Source: Alteromonas hispanica (GTDB taxonomy: Bacteria; Pseudomonadota; Gammaproteobacteria; Enterobacterales; Alteromonadaceae). Taken from it: DNA of 64,000 nt. Position numbers and translations under genes: made by a program. The stretch is from NCBI RefSeq assembly GCF_010500915.1, contig NZ_JAAAWP010000006.1, positions 28,801-92,800 of the forward strand, in the 5' to 3' direction. The notes under the pieces were generated by a model. That model did not search any database. It was not told the origin of the DNA and saw nothing but the letters and a program-made list of their open reading frames with translations. Shown here piece after piece: positions 43,661 through 52,803 of the stretch. How positions within the stretch are numbered: the first letter of the stretch is position 1; the number at the start of each line of letters is the position of its first letter.

Positions 43661-45118
43661 ATGTTTTCCAGCACTATTCAAGTGTCTGTCTTTGTTTTCG
43701 TTACCGCGCTAATTGGTTTTTTAACTTACCTTAGCTGTCGCGGCCAAAACAGAAACTCACAAAGTCAAAATCGCGAGTTTTTTCTTGCCGGCGGCGGGTT
43801 AGCCTGGTATTTCATTGCAGGCAGTATTACGCTCACAAATTTAAGTACCGACCAGCTCGTTGGTATGAATGGTAATCAAATGGCATTACTCGCTTTGTGG
43901 GAGTTTTCTGCTGTTGTGGGGTTGTTTGTTTTAGCCAAAGTATTCTTGCCCGTTTATTACAAATTCAAATGTACAACCACCACTGAGCTTTTAGAGCTTC
44001 GTTATAACGATAAACATATTCGAGCCGTAATAAGCGTTCTATTTTTTGCAGGCAGCGCACTCATTTTTTGTCCTGCGGTTATTTATTCTGGCTCATTGTT
44101 TATGCAATCCATGTTCAATGTTGAACTGCCGTTAATGTATATTGCAGTGATATTTGTTGTAGTAGGTGCGCTTTACGCCATATTTGGAGGCCTTCGCGCA
44201 GTAGCAGTTTCAGATACGTATTCCGGTGTTTTGTTACTTACTATGGCAGTAGTGGTGCTCATTCTGGCATTACAAGCCATTGATTATAACTTCGATGGCA
44301 TTCCCCAAGAGCGTCTCACACTAATTGGTGATGACGACTCGCCTATTCCTTGGCACACGCTGCTAACGGGTATGATTTTCATCCAGATGTTTTACTGGGG
44401 TACCAACCAAGTTATTACTCAAAGAGCCATGGCGGCGCCTTCGTTAAAAGAGGCACAAAAAGGCGTTTTTGCGGCAGCAGGAATTCGATTAGTTATTGTA
44501 CCGGCAATTATTGTTATTCCCGGCATTGTTTCATACAAGCTGTTTGGCGACATCGGCGACAGTGCCTACGGTAGAATAGTTGCCACCGTGTTACCCGATT
44601 GGCTCTCCGGCGTATTCGCCGCAGCTATGGCAGCTGCAGTACTCACCACATTTAATAGTAACCTTAACTCGGCTACTGCTCTTTATGTTTGCGATATTCA
44701 CGAAAGCTATGTGAATAAAACACCTAATGTGCCCAAGTTAAGCGGTTATGTGACGGTGCTTTTGTGCTTAGTCTCCCTTGCACTTATTCCTGTATATCAA
44801 CAAGCCGATAGCATTATTAACCTCGTACAAAAGCTGTATGGTCTTTTGAGTATGCCTATTCTATCAGTGTTCATTGTTGGTTTACTGTTTAGAAATGTTC
44901 ATGCGTTTGCCGCTATTGGTGCGGTGTTATTTGGGGTAGCGTTTTATGCATTTGTGAGTTTTGAAGCGTCGCCTTTTTATGCACCGTTTGGTTTGCACTA
45001 TATCCATCTTATGTTCATCACGCTCTTAGGCTGTGTTTCTTTTGCACTTATTGTGAATAAAGTCATATTTCGTCAAAAGAGTGAATTCTCCCTCGCTATC
45101 GAGAAGCAACAGGCCTAA
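43661..45118 (+). CDS. Sodium/solute symporter (SSS family), probable sugar
   Basis: 485 residues with about 13-14 membrane helices of the LeuT fold. NLSTDQLVGMNG and WEFSAVVGLF match the sugar-coordinating Gln and Glu regions of vSGLT. GTNQVITQRAMAAPSLKEAQKG aligns with the vSGLT galactose-binding helix, but the lysine equivalent to Lys294 is Pro here, so specificity may differ from the vSGLT-like paralogue at 52804. It is third in the operon after the halogenase and SapC genes. A GH36 gene follows beyond a terminator. Confidence 0.88.
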   Translation: MFSSTIQVSVFVFVTALIGFLTYLSCRGQNRNSQSQNREFFLAGGGLAWYFIAGSITLTNLSTDQLVGMNGNQMALLALWEFSAVVGLFVLAKVFLPVYYKFKCTTTTELLELRYNDKHIRAVISVLFFAGSALIFCPAVIYSGSLFMQSMFNVELPLMYIAVIFVVVGALYAIFGGLRAVAVSDTYSGVLLLTMAVVVLILALQAIDYNFDGIPQERLTLIGDDDSPIPWHTLLTGMIFIQMFYWGTNQVITQRAMAAPSLKEAQKGVFAAAGIRLVIVPAIIVIPGIVSYKLFGDIGDSAYGRIVATVLPDWLSGVFAAAMAAAVLTTFNSNLNSATALYVCDIHESYVNKTPNVPKLSGYVTVLLCLVSLALIPVYQQADSIINLVQKLYGLLSMPILSVFIVGLLFRNVHAFAAIGAVLFGVAFYAFVSFEASPFYAPFGLHYIHLMFITLLGCVSFALIVNKVIFRQKSEFSLAIEKQQA

Positions 45119-45131
45119 TCAATTCAATGGC

Positions 45132-45161
45132 AAAGAGAATAGGTAAGCTATTCTCTTTTTA
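45132..45161 (+). terminator. Terminator between the SSS transporter and alpha-galactosidase genes
   Basis: AAGAGAATAG and CTATTCTCTT form a 10-bp perfect stem with loop GTAAG, followed by TTTA. The A- and T-runs could serve both strands, but both neighbours are on plus. Confidence 0.85.
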
Positions 45162-45187
45162 CTATTGAGCGAAAATAACCAGCAACA

Positions 45188-45200
45188 ATGTTTTAAACAT
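45188..45200. promoter_or_regulatory. Palindrome just before the alpha-galactosidase ribosome site
   Basis: ATGTTTTAAACAT is a perfect 13-bp odd palindrome ending 19 bp before the chosen start. It could be an operator or a small hairpin. It differs from the GalR-type site. Confidence 0.35.
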
Positions 45201-45219
45201 GATTAAAGCAGAGGTTTAC

Positions 45220-47349
45220 ATGTCATCTTTTTCTTCATTCGTAACATTAAAGAACAATGTCACAACGCTCATCTTTGACTGCCAAGGCCGTATGCCAAAA
45301 GTCATCTATTACGGCGCGCCATTAAGCGATTCCACAACGCCTGAAATGCTCAGTATTTTAAACACCCGTCAAGAGGCTAAGTGTGCACCGGTTATCGAGC
45401 CTCCTATCAGCTTGGTGCCTACTCATGGTGAAGGATGGACCGGACAACCAGGCCTTGAAGTGTCAGGTGATAAAGATCAATGGTCAGCAGGATTTAGTCT
45501 TGTTGATGTTATCCAAAACGACGCTTCTGTAGAGTTTATTGGTGAAGATGAGCATAGAGGTATGCGACTAATTACAACGGTGAATTTAGACGCCAATACT
45601 ACCGTAGCGTCCTTTTGCTCGCGTGTTGAGAATACGGGGCAAACAGCGCTTCATCTTGGCTATTTAAATGCTGCAAGCCTGCCGCTTCCAACCACTGTTA
45701 ATAAAATTAAAACCTTTGAAGGTAGATGGTCAGCGGAATTTCAAACTAGTGATCACGACCTCTTTTTTGGCAGTTACGTGAGAGAAAACCGCCGCGGTAA
45801 AACCTCCCACGACACCTTCCCAGGTTTAATTGCCTACCCTCAAGGCACAGGGGAATTGCAGGGTGAATGCTACGGCTACCACTTAGGTGCATCAGCCAAT
45901 CACAAATTGCGTGCAGAGCTTATGGCTGATGGTAGAAGCTATGTGCAGTTTGGCGAGCTATTATTCCCCGGTGAAGTAGTACTTTCTAAAGGTGAAAGCT
46001 ATACCACCCCCGTTTTGTACACCGGCTATGGCAATGATGGCTTTTCCTCGCTGTCACAGCAATTTCATCAATTTATACGCAGCAATATTTTACACCATAG
46101 CGCAGAATCAAAACCTCGTCCTGTGCACTACAACACGTGGGAAGGCATTTATTTCGACCACGACGAAGCAACCCTAAAGGCCCTTGCTGACAAGGTGGCT
46201 CCGTTAGGGATTGAGCGTTTTGTGCTTGACGACGGCTGGTTTAAGGGACGGCGTCATGACAAAGCAGGCCTTGGCGACTGGTTTGTAGATGAAGAAATTT
46301 ATCCAGAGGGACTGGATGGTTTAATTGACCATGTAACCGGGCTGGGAATGGAGTTTGGTATTTGGTTTGAACCTGAAATGGTGAACCCAGATAGCGACCT
46401 ATATCGCAATCATCCTGAATGGGCATTACAAAGCGAAAACAACCCTCACGTACCGTTTAGAAATCAGTATGTACTCGACCTGACCAACAACGATGTTGTT
46501 GAATATCTGTTTAAGGTGATTACCGACATACTCGCCGCCTACCCTAAAATAAGCTACATCAAGTGGGATATGAACCGCGACGTTAATCACCCTGGCAACC
46601 TGCACGGCAAGCCTGCCATGCATGGCCAAATGGCCGCTCTCTATAGTCTCATCGACCGCGTTAAAGCAGCCCACCCTGGTATTGAAATAGAAAGCTGCTG
46701 CTCGGGCGGCGGACGTATTGATTTAGGCATACTTCCTCATACTGACCGCTTTTGGACTTCCGACTCAAATGACGCGTTAGACAGACTGTATATTCAGCGT
46801 GGCTGCTCGTTCTTTTTCCCATCAGAGGTAATGGGTGCCCATGTAGGCCCGCGTGACTGCCATATTACAGGTAGAAACTTACCCATCGAAATTCGTTCTG
46901 CAGTAGCGATGTTTGGTCATATGGGTATTGAAATGGACCCACGTGAACTGACAGAGCACGAAGAAACAGTGCTTACCGATGCCATTTCACTTTACAAACG
47001 CATTAGACATCTCACGCATGGCGGCGACTTGTTCCGTATGGATGATGATGGCCTTAATGTTAAGTTTGGTTATGTGTCGAAGAATAAAGAGGAAGGTGTT
47101 TTTGCATATAACAGTGTGCAAGAAACCCGTCGTACTACTCCTGCTCGTTTTTATTTTGCAGGGCTAGATGCTGAGAAAAAATATACCGTTGAACGAGTTT
47201 GGCCTGAAGTACTTAAAGAGTATAGCCCTTCCATTCTTCAGCAACTAGATGGCAAGGTGTTTACAGGAGAGGTGCTTATGAAGTATGGCATGCAACTACC
47301 CGTGCTTTTCCCAGAAACAGCGCTTATCTATTCAGTGAAAGCGGTTTAA
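45220..47349 (+). CDS. Alpha-galactosidase, GH36
   Basis: 709 residues with no signal peptide, so it is cytosolic. There is an N-terminal beta-supersandwich (about 1-300), the TIM barrel with FVLDDGWFKGRR, nucleophile Asp450 in YIKWDMNRD, ESCCSGGGRIDLG, an acid/base Asp in WTSDSNDALDR (515 or 518), then a C-terminal beta domain. It releases galactose from alpha-galactosides such as melibiose or raffinose. ATG at 45220 has AGAGG six bases upstream and is preferred to the ATG at 45199. It stands after a terminator, so it needs its own promoter or read-through. Confidence 0.95.
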   Translation: MSSFSSFVTLKNNVTTLIFDCQGRMPKVIYYGAPLSDSTTPEMLSILNTRQEAKCAPVIEPPISLVPTHGEGWTGQPGLEVSGDKDQWSAGFSLVDVIQNDASVEFIGEDEHRGMRLITTVNLDANTTVASFCSRVENTGQTALHLGYLNAASLPLPTTVNKIKTFEGRWSAEFQTSDHDLFFGSYVRENRRGKTSHDTFPGLIAYPQGTGELQGECYGYHLGASANHKLRAELMADGRSYVQFGELLFPGEVVLSKGESYTTPVLYTGYGNDGFSSLSQQFHQFIRSNILHHSAESKPRPVHYNTWEGIYFDHDEATLKALADKVAPLGIERFVLDDGWFKGRRHDKAGLGDWFVDEEIYPEGLDGLIDHVTGLGMEFGIWFEPEMVNPDSDLYRNHPEWALQSENNPHVPFRNQYVLDLTNNDVVEYLFKVITDILAAYPKISYIKWDMNRDVNHPGNLHGKPAMHGQMAALYSLIDRVKAAHPGIEIESCCSGGGRIDLGILPHTDRFWTSDSNDALDRLYIQRGCSFFFPSEVMGAHVGPRDCHITGRNLPIEIRSAVAMFGHMGIEMDPRELTEHEETVLTDAISLYKRIRHLTHGGDLFRMDDDGLNVKFGYVSKNKEEGVFAYNSVQETRRTTPARFYFAGLDAEKKYTVERVWPEVLKEYSPSILQQLDGKVFTGEVLMKYGMQLPVLFPETALIYSVKAV

Positions 47350-47360
47350 ATCAAAAAACT

Positions 47361-47399
47361 AACAGCCTGAACGTGATATTGACTGCGTTCAGGCTGTTC
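47361..47399. terminator. Bidirectional terminator between alpha-galactosidase and TPR genes
   Basis: AACAGCCTGAACG and CGTTCAGGCTGTT form a 13-bp perfect stem around a 12-base loop, with A-rich and T-rich ends. It serves the converging genes. Confidence 0.8.
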
Positions 47400-47412
47400 T
47401 TAACAAACGGCT

Positions 47413-48513
47413 TTAAGCCCGCTTTTTAATCTTCTTTTTTAACGCTTTCAGAATTTTTGAAAAACGTTCGCCCTCGCTCCCATTGATAAGCGCCAGCGTA
47501 CTTTTCGCTTTCTCAATGTCATTGGCATTTAAGCGCAACTCTGCGAATCGTAGTTGAGCCCAATTTACACTTGGCAGGCCTGCTGTATCGATATTCGTCG
47601 TATTGAAGCCATCAATATACTGCTCTAATGCAGCAATGCCCGTATTGGTAAATACGTCGCTGTTTAACGCTACTTGGCCAAGGCGGTATTTGCCGTACAG
47701 CAAATTGCTTTCGCGCTGTTCGTACTCGTCCCATTGCGCCGAATCTTTGCTTTCTACCCTTACTACCGACATTTCCATTAGTGGCGACAGCGCTTCAAAA
47801 GCGTGGCTGTATTTTTCAGCAGATAAATAATGACTGCCTAATTCAAAGTTAGCTCGTAAGGCCGAGGCCTCATTCTGTGTAAGCGCGTCGTAAATAGCGC
47901 GTGCTTGGTCTTCATTATCGTCTTTAAGATAGAAGCTAGCCAAAGCAAATTGGCCTTCTACGCTATCAATTGTGGCGATCTTTTCTGCCAACTTTTTCGC
48001 TTCATCCATATCACCACCGGCAATGGAAGGAGCAACTAAATGAAATTGCATTAGGGCGCGATAAACCGCAATCTCGTCAGGCGCGATAACAATGGCTTGC
48101 TCTAAGCTGCTTTTTGCTTTTTTTGCATAACCCAAAGCTGAAAAGATACTGTTTGAGGCTTGTGCTCCCATTACGTTGGCATGGGTATGAAAAGCACGGT
48201 AATCTTGGCTGTAGCTTGCTATAAACTCTTCAGCGACTTCTTCGGCATCGTCTAAATCTGTATTCATGAGTGCTGAAATCAGCAAATTATATTGCTCAGG
48301 GCTTTTTCCTTTTACGTCCTCGAGCTTATCGATAACACGCTCCCACTCTCCTTGTCTGGCATACATTTCAAGGTTGGTAAGCTCTGCACTTTTCTCAGAC
48401 GACATTGATACTGAGCTATCAGCAGCGAATGATGTGCTCAATGGGGTAATTGATAGCATGGTTGTTAATAGGGCAGAGCGTGCTAGTTGCGATGCAGGAT
48501 AATTCAATTTCAT
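47413..48513 (-). CDS. Secreted TPR-repeat protein
   Basis: 366 residues. A signal peptide ends near STSFA-ADSS. The rest is helical with tetratricopeptide-like pairs (for example NLEMYARQGEWERVIDKLEDV, AIVIAPDEIAVYRALMQFH, AIYDALTQNEASALRANFELGSHYL). It has a very basic C-terminus (KILKALKKKIKKRA). It is expected in the periplasm as a scaffold. No partner can be named from the sequence; the gene is read alone against the alpha-galactosidase gene. Confidence 0.8.
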   Translation of the reverse strand: MKLNYPASQLARSALLTTMLSITPLSTSFAADSSVSMSSEKSAELTNLEMYARQGEWERVIDKLEDVKGKSPEQYNLLISALMNTDLDDAEEVAEEFIASYSQDYRAFHTHANVMGAQASNSIFSALGYAKKAKSSLEQAIVIAPDEIAVYRALMQFHLVAPSIAGGDMDEAKKLAEKIATIDSVEGQFALASFYLKDDNEDQARAIYDALTQNEASALRANFELGSHYLSAEKYSHAFEALSPLMEMSVVRVESKDSAQWDEYEQRESNLLYGKYRLGQVALNSDVFTNTGIAALEQYIDGFNTTNIDTAGLPSVNWAQLRFAELRLNANDIEKAKSTLALINGSEGERFSKILKALKKKIKKRA

Positions 48514-48687
48514 AGCAATTCCTTTTGGGGAAATAATGGTGTCGAGACACTGTCACAGCAATGGTTACTGCAGACTAAACTTGATGCATTGTGTGCTAGA
48601 TATTAGGTTGATGCTTACACTTATATTGGCTCTGTTTAAATTAACCTATGCTGAACAATATTCCAGCAATTAGTTGTAACAAGAGTT

Positions 48688-48755
48688 ATACCAGTCCGCG
48701 ATTACGAACATTATAAGTCTCGCTGAGTGGGGGAATTATCTATGCGGACTGGTAT
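48688..48755. repeat. Inverted-repeat element with 12-bp arms (possible MITE-like or REP-like)
   Basis: ATACCAGTCCGC (48688-48699) and its exact complement GCGGACTGGTAT (48744-48755) enclose 44 bp. Arms continue with near-matched T/A bases outwards. It lies in the 354-bp gap 48514-48867, which holds no gene; the rest of that gap is the terminator at 48794 and the TPR promoter region. Confidence 0.65.
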
Positions 48756-48793
48756 TACCGTTTCACAAGAGAAATAAACGAACAAGAAAGGCA

Positions 48794-48822
48794 TAAAAAA
48801 GGGGCTCATGGTCGAGCCCCTT
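48794..48822 (-). terminator. Terminator of the secreted hydrolase gene
   Basis: On the minus strand AAGGGGCTC and GAGCCCCTT form a 9-bp stem followed by TTTTT. It lies 46 bp beyond the stop. Confidence 0.9.
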
Positions 48823-48867
48823 CGCGGGTAACAAATAAACTCTCTAACAAAAGTTTTTAAAACAGAA

Positions 48868-50160
48868 TTACTTTCCGCCTTTTCCTTCCATAAGCAAGCC
48901 TAACGCCCAGCGATTATCGAAACCTTTCCAAGGCGCAGGCGTTTCACCGCCGCTTGGTACCTGGTCACTACTACCTGTTACCTCTAAAAAGGCACAGTAA
49001 TCTGCCATGGCTTTTACATGGCAGTTCATGAGCGCTAAAGCAAAGTGTTCGTTAATGGCATTGAGCTTTTGCTCTTCCCATGCGGGCTCTATGTAGCTAC
49101 CCAAGTCGAACTCACTGCCATACGCTTCTTTAGGTGCCGGATGAGGAGCAACATTATGACGTGCGTTTTTAATGGTAAGTAACTTTGTATCTTTATGCGC
49201 TGTGTGATCAAACAACCAACGAATACCATCGTAGCCTGAAATATCGTCGTTATCACCAGCAACAAACAGCACGGGTACGTCGATGTTAGATAGGGAGTTT
49301 GTATCGAACAGCTGCTGCTGCCCGCCCCAAGGTGCTAGTGCCAGGGCGGCTTTCCATGCGGGTAATGTGTCATCACTTGAAGGCTTACCGCCGGCGCAGG
49401 TGTTTAAGGCCGCTTTCACTAACTGTACTGTTGCAGGGTCTTGTGTACCGGTAAAAGTGGCAGCCGTAGTATCGTTAAACGCGTAACAACCTCCCACCGT
49501 GCTCATTGCGCCGAAACCACCCATTGAGTAACCAATTACTCCAGCGCGAGTATCGTCAACCTCATCTGCGAAAAAGCTGTGTTGGGCTATCGCATTAAGC
49601 GTAAACACCTGATCTCTCGAGCGATTCAACAGCGTACTTGGAAACCCACTGTAAGGACTTTCTGCAAAATTAACGTCTTTGTTTGTTGAGTCTGTATGGT
49701 CAATGGCGGCAACCACATATCCATGAGAAGCCAAGTGCTCGCCAAGATAATGCATTAGTGTGCGGTAGCCGGTATAACCGTGAGAAATGACTACGATAGG
49801 ATAGTTTTCGTCCGTCGCCATAATGGGCGCATCGCGATAGGCATCAGCTTGAATTTCAAAAGACTTACCGCTACGTGTTTCATCGCTATAGATCGCCAGC
49901 TCCGTGCTCTCTGATGCAGGATACCAAACCTCGAGGGTTAACTTACGCTTTACCATTTCTCCTGACATTGTCATTGCCGCTTCGGGGTATGCAACATCAA
50001 TGGTTTTAACCCCTACCTGTAGCTTTCCACTTTCGCTAAGCTCAGGCATCACCTCAGCCGGAAAATCTTTATAAATAGTTTGCGCAGAAAATGCAGTTGC
50101 AGAGAATGTAGTAGTAACAAGCATAATGCTTGTGCTGCAAAGTAGAGATAACGTTTTCAT
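48868..50160 (-). CDS. Secreted alpha/beta hydrolase (PAF-acetylhydrolase/chlorophyllase-like)
   Basis: 430 residues. A signal peptide ends near TAFSA-QTIY. The oxyanion segment VVISHGYTGYRTLMHYLGEHLASHGYVVAAIDH and nucleophile elbow GVIGYSMGGFGA (Ser212) are followed by LFVAGDNDDISGYDG (acid) and KNARHNVAPHP (His). This resembles platelet-activating-factor acetylhydrolase or dienelactone-hydrolase-like esterases. A GalR-type palindrome at 50297-50311 lies upstream, so it may act on an ester group of an imported galactoside, for example acetyl groups; this is inference. The gene is monocistronic. Confidence 0.85.
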   Translation of the reverse strand: MKTLSLLCSTSIMLVTTTFSATAFSAQTIYKDFPAEVMPELSESGKLQVGVKTIDVAYPEAAMTMSGEMVKRKLTLEVWYPASESTELAIYSDETRSGKSFEIQADAYRDAPIMATDENYPIVVISHGYTGYRTLMHYLGEHLASHGYVVAAIDHTDSTNKDVNFAESPYSGFPSTLLNRSRDQVFTLNAIAQHSFFADEVDDTRAGVIGYSMGGFGAMSTVGGCYAFNDTTAATFTGTQDPATVQLVKAALNTCAGGKPSSDDTLPAWKAALALAPWGGQQQLFDTNSLSNIDVPVLFVAGDNDDISGYDGIRWLFDHTAHKDTKLLTIKNARHNVAPHPAPKEAYGSEFDLGSYIEPAWEEQKLNAINEHFALALMNCHVKAMADYCAFLEVTGSSDQVPSGGETPAPWKGFDNRWALGLLMEGKGGK

Positions 50161-50489
50161 ATTTTGCTAATAGCTTGTTAATTAGTAGGCATGGCCATAT
50201 TACTTTATTGGTATCAACAAGCAAGCAGGGCTTTATTTTTTACATTAATTGTTACAGCTAAGTTATTTTTATTGGCTGGATTACGCGCTCAAAAAAGGTA
50301 AACGTATAACCTTCTTACCTTATACTTTATAGGGGCAAAGCGAAAGACAAAACGGTGATTAACGCTAAAACAAGCACTACAGGCTACATAACATTATTTA
50401 AATATACACACAGATCAAATAACGTCGACGATAAACTTACTTATTGACTGTTTGGAATTTAAACCAACAAAACACAGTCCGTCAGTCAA
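50161..50489 (-). promoter_or_regulatory. Control region of the secreted hydrolase (329 bp)
   Basis: No gene is seen. It holds the operator at 50297-50311 and, on the minus strand just upstream of it, A/T-rich promoter-like sequence (TATAAAGTATAAGG). The rest is the 3' flank of the metallopeptidase-like gene, without a clear terminator. Confidence 0.5.
50297..50311. promoter_or_regulatory. LacI/GalR-type operator upstream of the secreted hydrolase
   Basis: GGTAAACGTATAACC, a 15-bp near-palindrome nearly identical to the sites at 38240 and 56902. It lies 137 bp before the hydrolase start; no plus-strand gene is close, so the hydrolase is the target. Confidence 0.72.
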
Positions 50490-51806
50490 TCACTCATCAG
50501 TTACAAGGTGGATTAACGTTTTATCAGGGTTTGAAAGTTTACTTTCAATTACCTCTTTGATCCTATTCACCAGATCTTCCGATGTCCACTTTTCAGCATG
50601 AGATAAGAATATTTCGCTTCGTTTTTCATCGCCTTTTTCAGCCTGCATACGGAAGTCTACCCATAAAGAGTAAATATCTTTTTTACCTTTTTCTCGCAAT
50701 GTTAAGTCGATAGCCTGGTGAATAAGTAAGCCACAAGTATAATATAAGTCAAATCGACCTTTATCAGCCGCCTCAACAAGAGGGAAGTTGCCTAAACCTG
50801 TTGAGCAGTGTTTTCTAAATCTATTGATTTTATTGGCCACATATTCACTCGTTTCAGGATATAATTCCAGTAAGGCTAGAGCAGCCAACCAATCTGCATG
50901 CCCTTCATGAAGCCAAGATTCGTGCTTTTCCCCGTAGATATCACCTTTACTACTTCTTTGGTATAAGTGAGCGACTTCATGAGCAAAAAACCAAATCGTG
51001 TTATTTAGAAACTTATTGTCTGTCACTTTTTCACTAAGATTATTTAGATTCCAGTGCATAAATATTTGATTAGATAACGTACCACCTTGAGATGAGTGTC
51101 CATCAATATTTGCATAAGAAGCAAATAATGTCGGTTTTACACCTTCAAGTTCTCCCAGCCTCTGCTCAAAGTAATTCATCAATTTAGGAATATCAGAATC
51201 TAATGAAAGCTTTATTTTTTCAGGCAAACCACTATCAATTTCCGCTATAACATTCTCCGTAACAATAGGTTGTTGAGAGCCAACATAAATGTTCATACCG
51301 TCATCACTGTCTATCCAACTAGTCTCTCCTTTATAGACCTTACCAGATACGATGATATGTTCGCCTTCAGGTACTTGTATAGAAAGACGCCATAAGTTGG
51401 TTTCATCAAGGCATTGATTAATACAGGCAAATAAACGTCCGGTGTAAATTAGTACACCACCGTCTGAATATGGTGAGAATGGAGCATAATCTTTCGAAAG
51501 ATGCTTATATGTCGGCGTTAAATGTAAACTGACTTTTGTAAAACTAGAGCCATCTTTTTTAATCAAATATTCTTGATTTTCAATAAAGACAATCTCAAAG
51601 TCTGAAATTGTAGGCTTCCAGCGTTCAATGCGAGAATCATCAGGGTTTCTAACAAAACTCAACCGGAATACAGGCTTCTGCGTTTGATACGTTAATGTCC
51701 ATTTCCCTTCTTTTGATATTACGACAGAAATATCTACCATTGACTCATCTGTAGCCCATGTAGGAAAGCTCAAAGAGAACAACAAGATAAATTTTATGAT
51801 GTTCAA
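50490..51806 (-). CDS. Putative secreted metallopeptidase (gluzincin-like), uncharacterised
   Basis: 438 residues. A signal peptide ends near TWA-TDES. The N-terminal half is beta-rich and has a Cys pair (FACINQC). The C-terminal half has FFAHEVAHLYQ (HExxH) and, 20 residues later, WLHEGHADWLA, whose Glu could be the third zinc ligand as in M1-like enzymes (usual gap 18). I do not recognise the family. The gene lies between ssb and the secreted hydrolase and starts 36 bp beyond the ssb terminator, with no clear ribosome site. Confidence 0.65.
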   Translation of the reverse strand: MNIIKFILLFSLSFPTWATDESMVDISVVISKEGKWTLTYQTQKPVFRLSFVRNPDDSRIERWKPTISDFEIVFIENQEYLIKKDGSSFTKVSLHLTPTYKHLSKDYAPFSPYSDGGVLIYTGRLFACINQCLDETNLWRLSIQVPEGEHIIVSGKVYKGETSWIDSDDGMNIYVGSQQPIVTENVIAEIDSGLPEKIKLSLDSDIPKLMNYFEQRLGELEGVKPTLFASYANIDGHSSQGGTLSNQIFMHWNLNNLSEKVTDNKFLNNTIWFFAHEVAHLYQRSSKGDIYGEKHESWLHEGHADWLAALALLELYPETSEYVANKINRFRKHCSTGLGNFPLVEAADKGRFDLYYTCGLLIHQAIDLTLREKGKKDIYSLWVDFRMQAEKGDEKRSEIFLSHAEKWTSEDLVNRIKEVIESKLSNPDKTLIHLVTDE

Positions 51807-51841
51807 AATTAATTCCTTTTTATTATATATCTCACGAAACC

Positions 51842-51868
51842 AAAAAAGCCCTCAAAAAGAGGGCTTTC
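51842..51868 (-). terminator. Terminator of ssb
   Basis: On the minus strand AAAGCCCTC and GAGGGCTTT form a 9-bp stem around a 5-base loop, followed by TTT. It is 36 bp beyond the ssb stop. Confidence 0.88.
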
Positions 51869-51903
51869 AATGATTTATTGAGCAATTTTCGGTTTGTTAT
51901 TGA

Positions 51904-52488
51904 TTAGAACGGAATATCGTCATCAAAGTCAAAGTCTGGCTCGGCCATTGGCGGAGTCTTCGGCTGAGGCTGATTACCACCTTGCGCTGGAGCTTGATTG
52001 AAACCGCCGCCTTGGTTTTGGTTGTAACCGCCTTGTTGCTGACCGCCCTGAGCTGGTGCTTGATTATAGCCACCGCCCTGGTTTTGGTATCCACCGCCCT
52101 GGTTATTTTGCGGACGTTGGTAACCGCCGTTACCACCACCAGCTTCACCGCCGCGACCACCAAGCATTTGCATTTGGTCTACAATAATTTCTGTGGTGTA
52201 TCTGTCTTGACCCTGTTGGTCTTGCCACTTACGAGTTTGCAATTTACCTTCAACATAAATCTGCGAACCTTTCTTTAGGTACTCACCCGCAATTTCAGCC
52301 AAACGACGATACATCGTTAGACGATGCCATTCGGTGCGCTCTTGCGGTTGTCCCTGCTGATCCTTCCAGCTTTCGCTAGTTGCAAGACTTAGGTTTGCAA
52401 CGGCGTTTCCGTTCGGCATGTATCTAACTTCAGGATCATTGCCAAGGTTTCCTACAAGAATGACCTTGTTCACGCCTTTCGTTGCCAT
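51904..52488 (-). CDS. ssb: Single-stranded DNA-binding protein SSB
   Basis: 194 residues. The OB fold covers 1-112 ([72 protein letters not shown]), followed by a long Gly/Gln/Asn-rich linker with several GGYNQ-like repeats. The acidic tail [10 protein letters not shown] is the protein-interaction tip. It binds ssDNA in replication, repair and recombination. In Pseudomonas, uvrA, an MFS gene and ssb are adjacent; here ssb is separated from them by about 8 kb of galactose genes. Confidence 0.97.
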   Translation of the reverse strand: MATKGVNKVILVGNLGNDPEVRYMPNGNAVANLSLATSESWKDQQGQPQERTEWHRLTMYRRLAEIAGEYLKKGSQIYVEGKLQTRKWQDQQGQDRYTTEIIVDQMQMLGGRGGEAGGGNGGYQRPQNNQGGGYQNQGGGYNQAPAQGGQQQGGYNQNQGGGFNQAPAQGGNQPQPKTPPMAEPDFDFDDDIPF

Positions 52489-52803
52489 TGATGTCTCCTG
52501 TAACGTGTTTATTTGGCTTGCTGCTTTTTGTTTATAGTAACGTGCACAGCATATTACTCAATAGTATTACGCTGTGCCTTGTTAGGTACTGCCTTCATGC
52601 ATTCTATCTACGCATTGTATAAGAGTACGACAGCAACAAGCTCGAAAGTTCATTGATTCAAGCCCTGTAGTATATCGTATTTTAATGGGGAAAAATGAAG
52701 TTTTTATTCCCCTAGTTCAGTACAACAACGCTAACAGAATATTTCTACACCGTCTTCTGATCTTTTGTGCGGTTTAACAGGTGCGGCAAATTGTTCAGTC
52801 TAT
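52489..52803. other. Intergenic region upstream of ssb (315 bp)
   Basis: It holds the ssb promoter and the 34-bp inverted repeat at 52544-52577. I see no good LexA box (CTGT-N8-ACAG), and nothing else recognisable. Confidence 0.6.
52544..52577. promoter_or_regulatory. 34-bp inverted repeat upstream of ssb
   Basis: Two 15-base arms beginning GCACAGC and ending GCTGTGC match at 13 of 15 positions around a CAAT loop. There is no T-run, so a protein-binding palindrome or an untranslated-leader hairpin is more likely than a terminator. It ends 56 bp before the ssb start. Confidence 0.5.
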
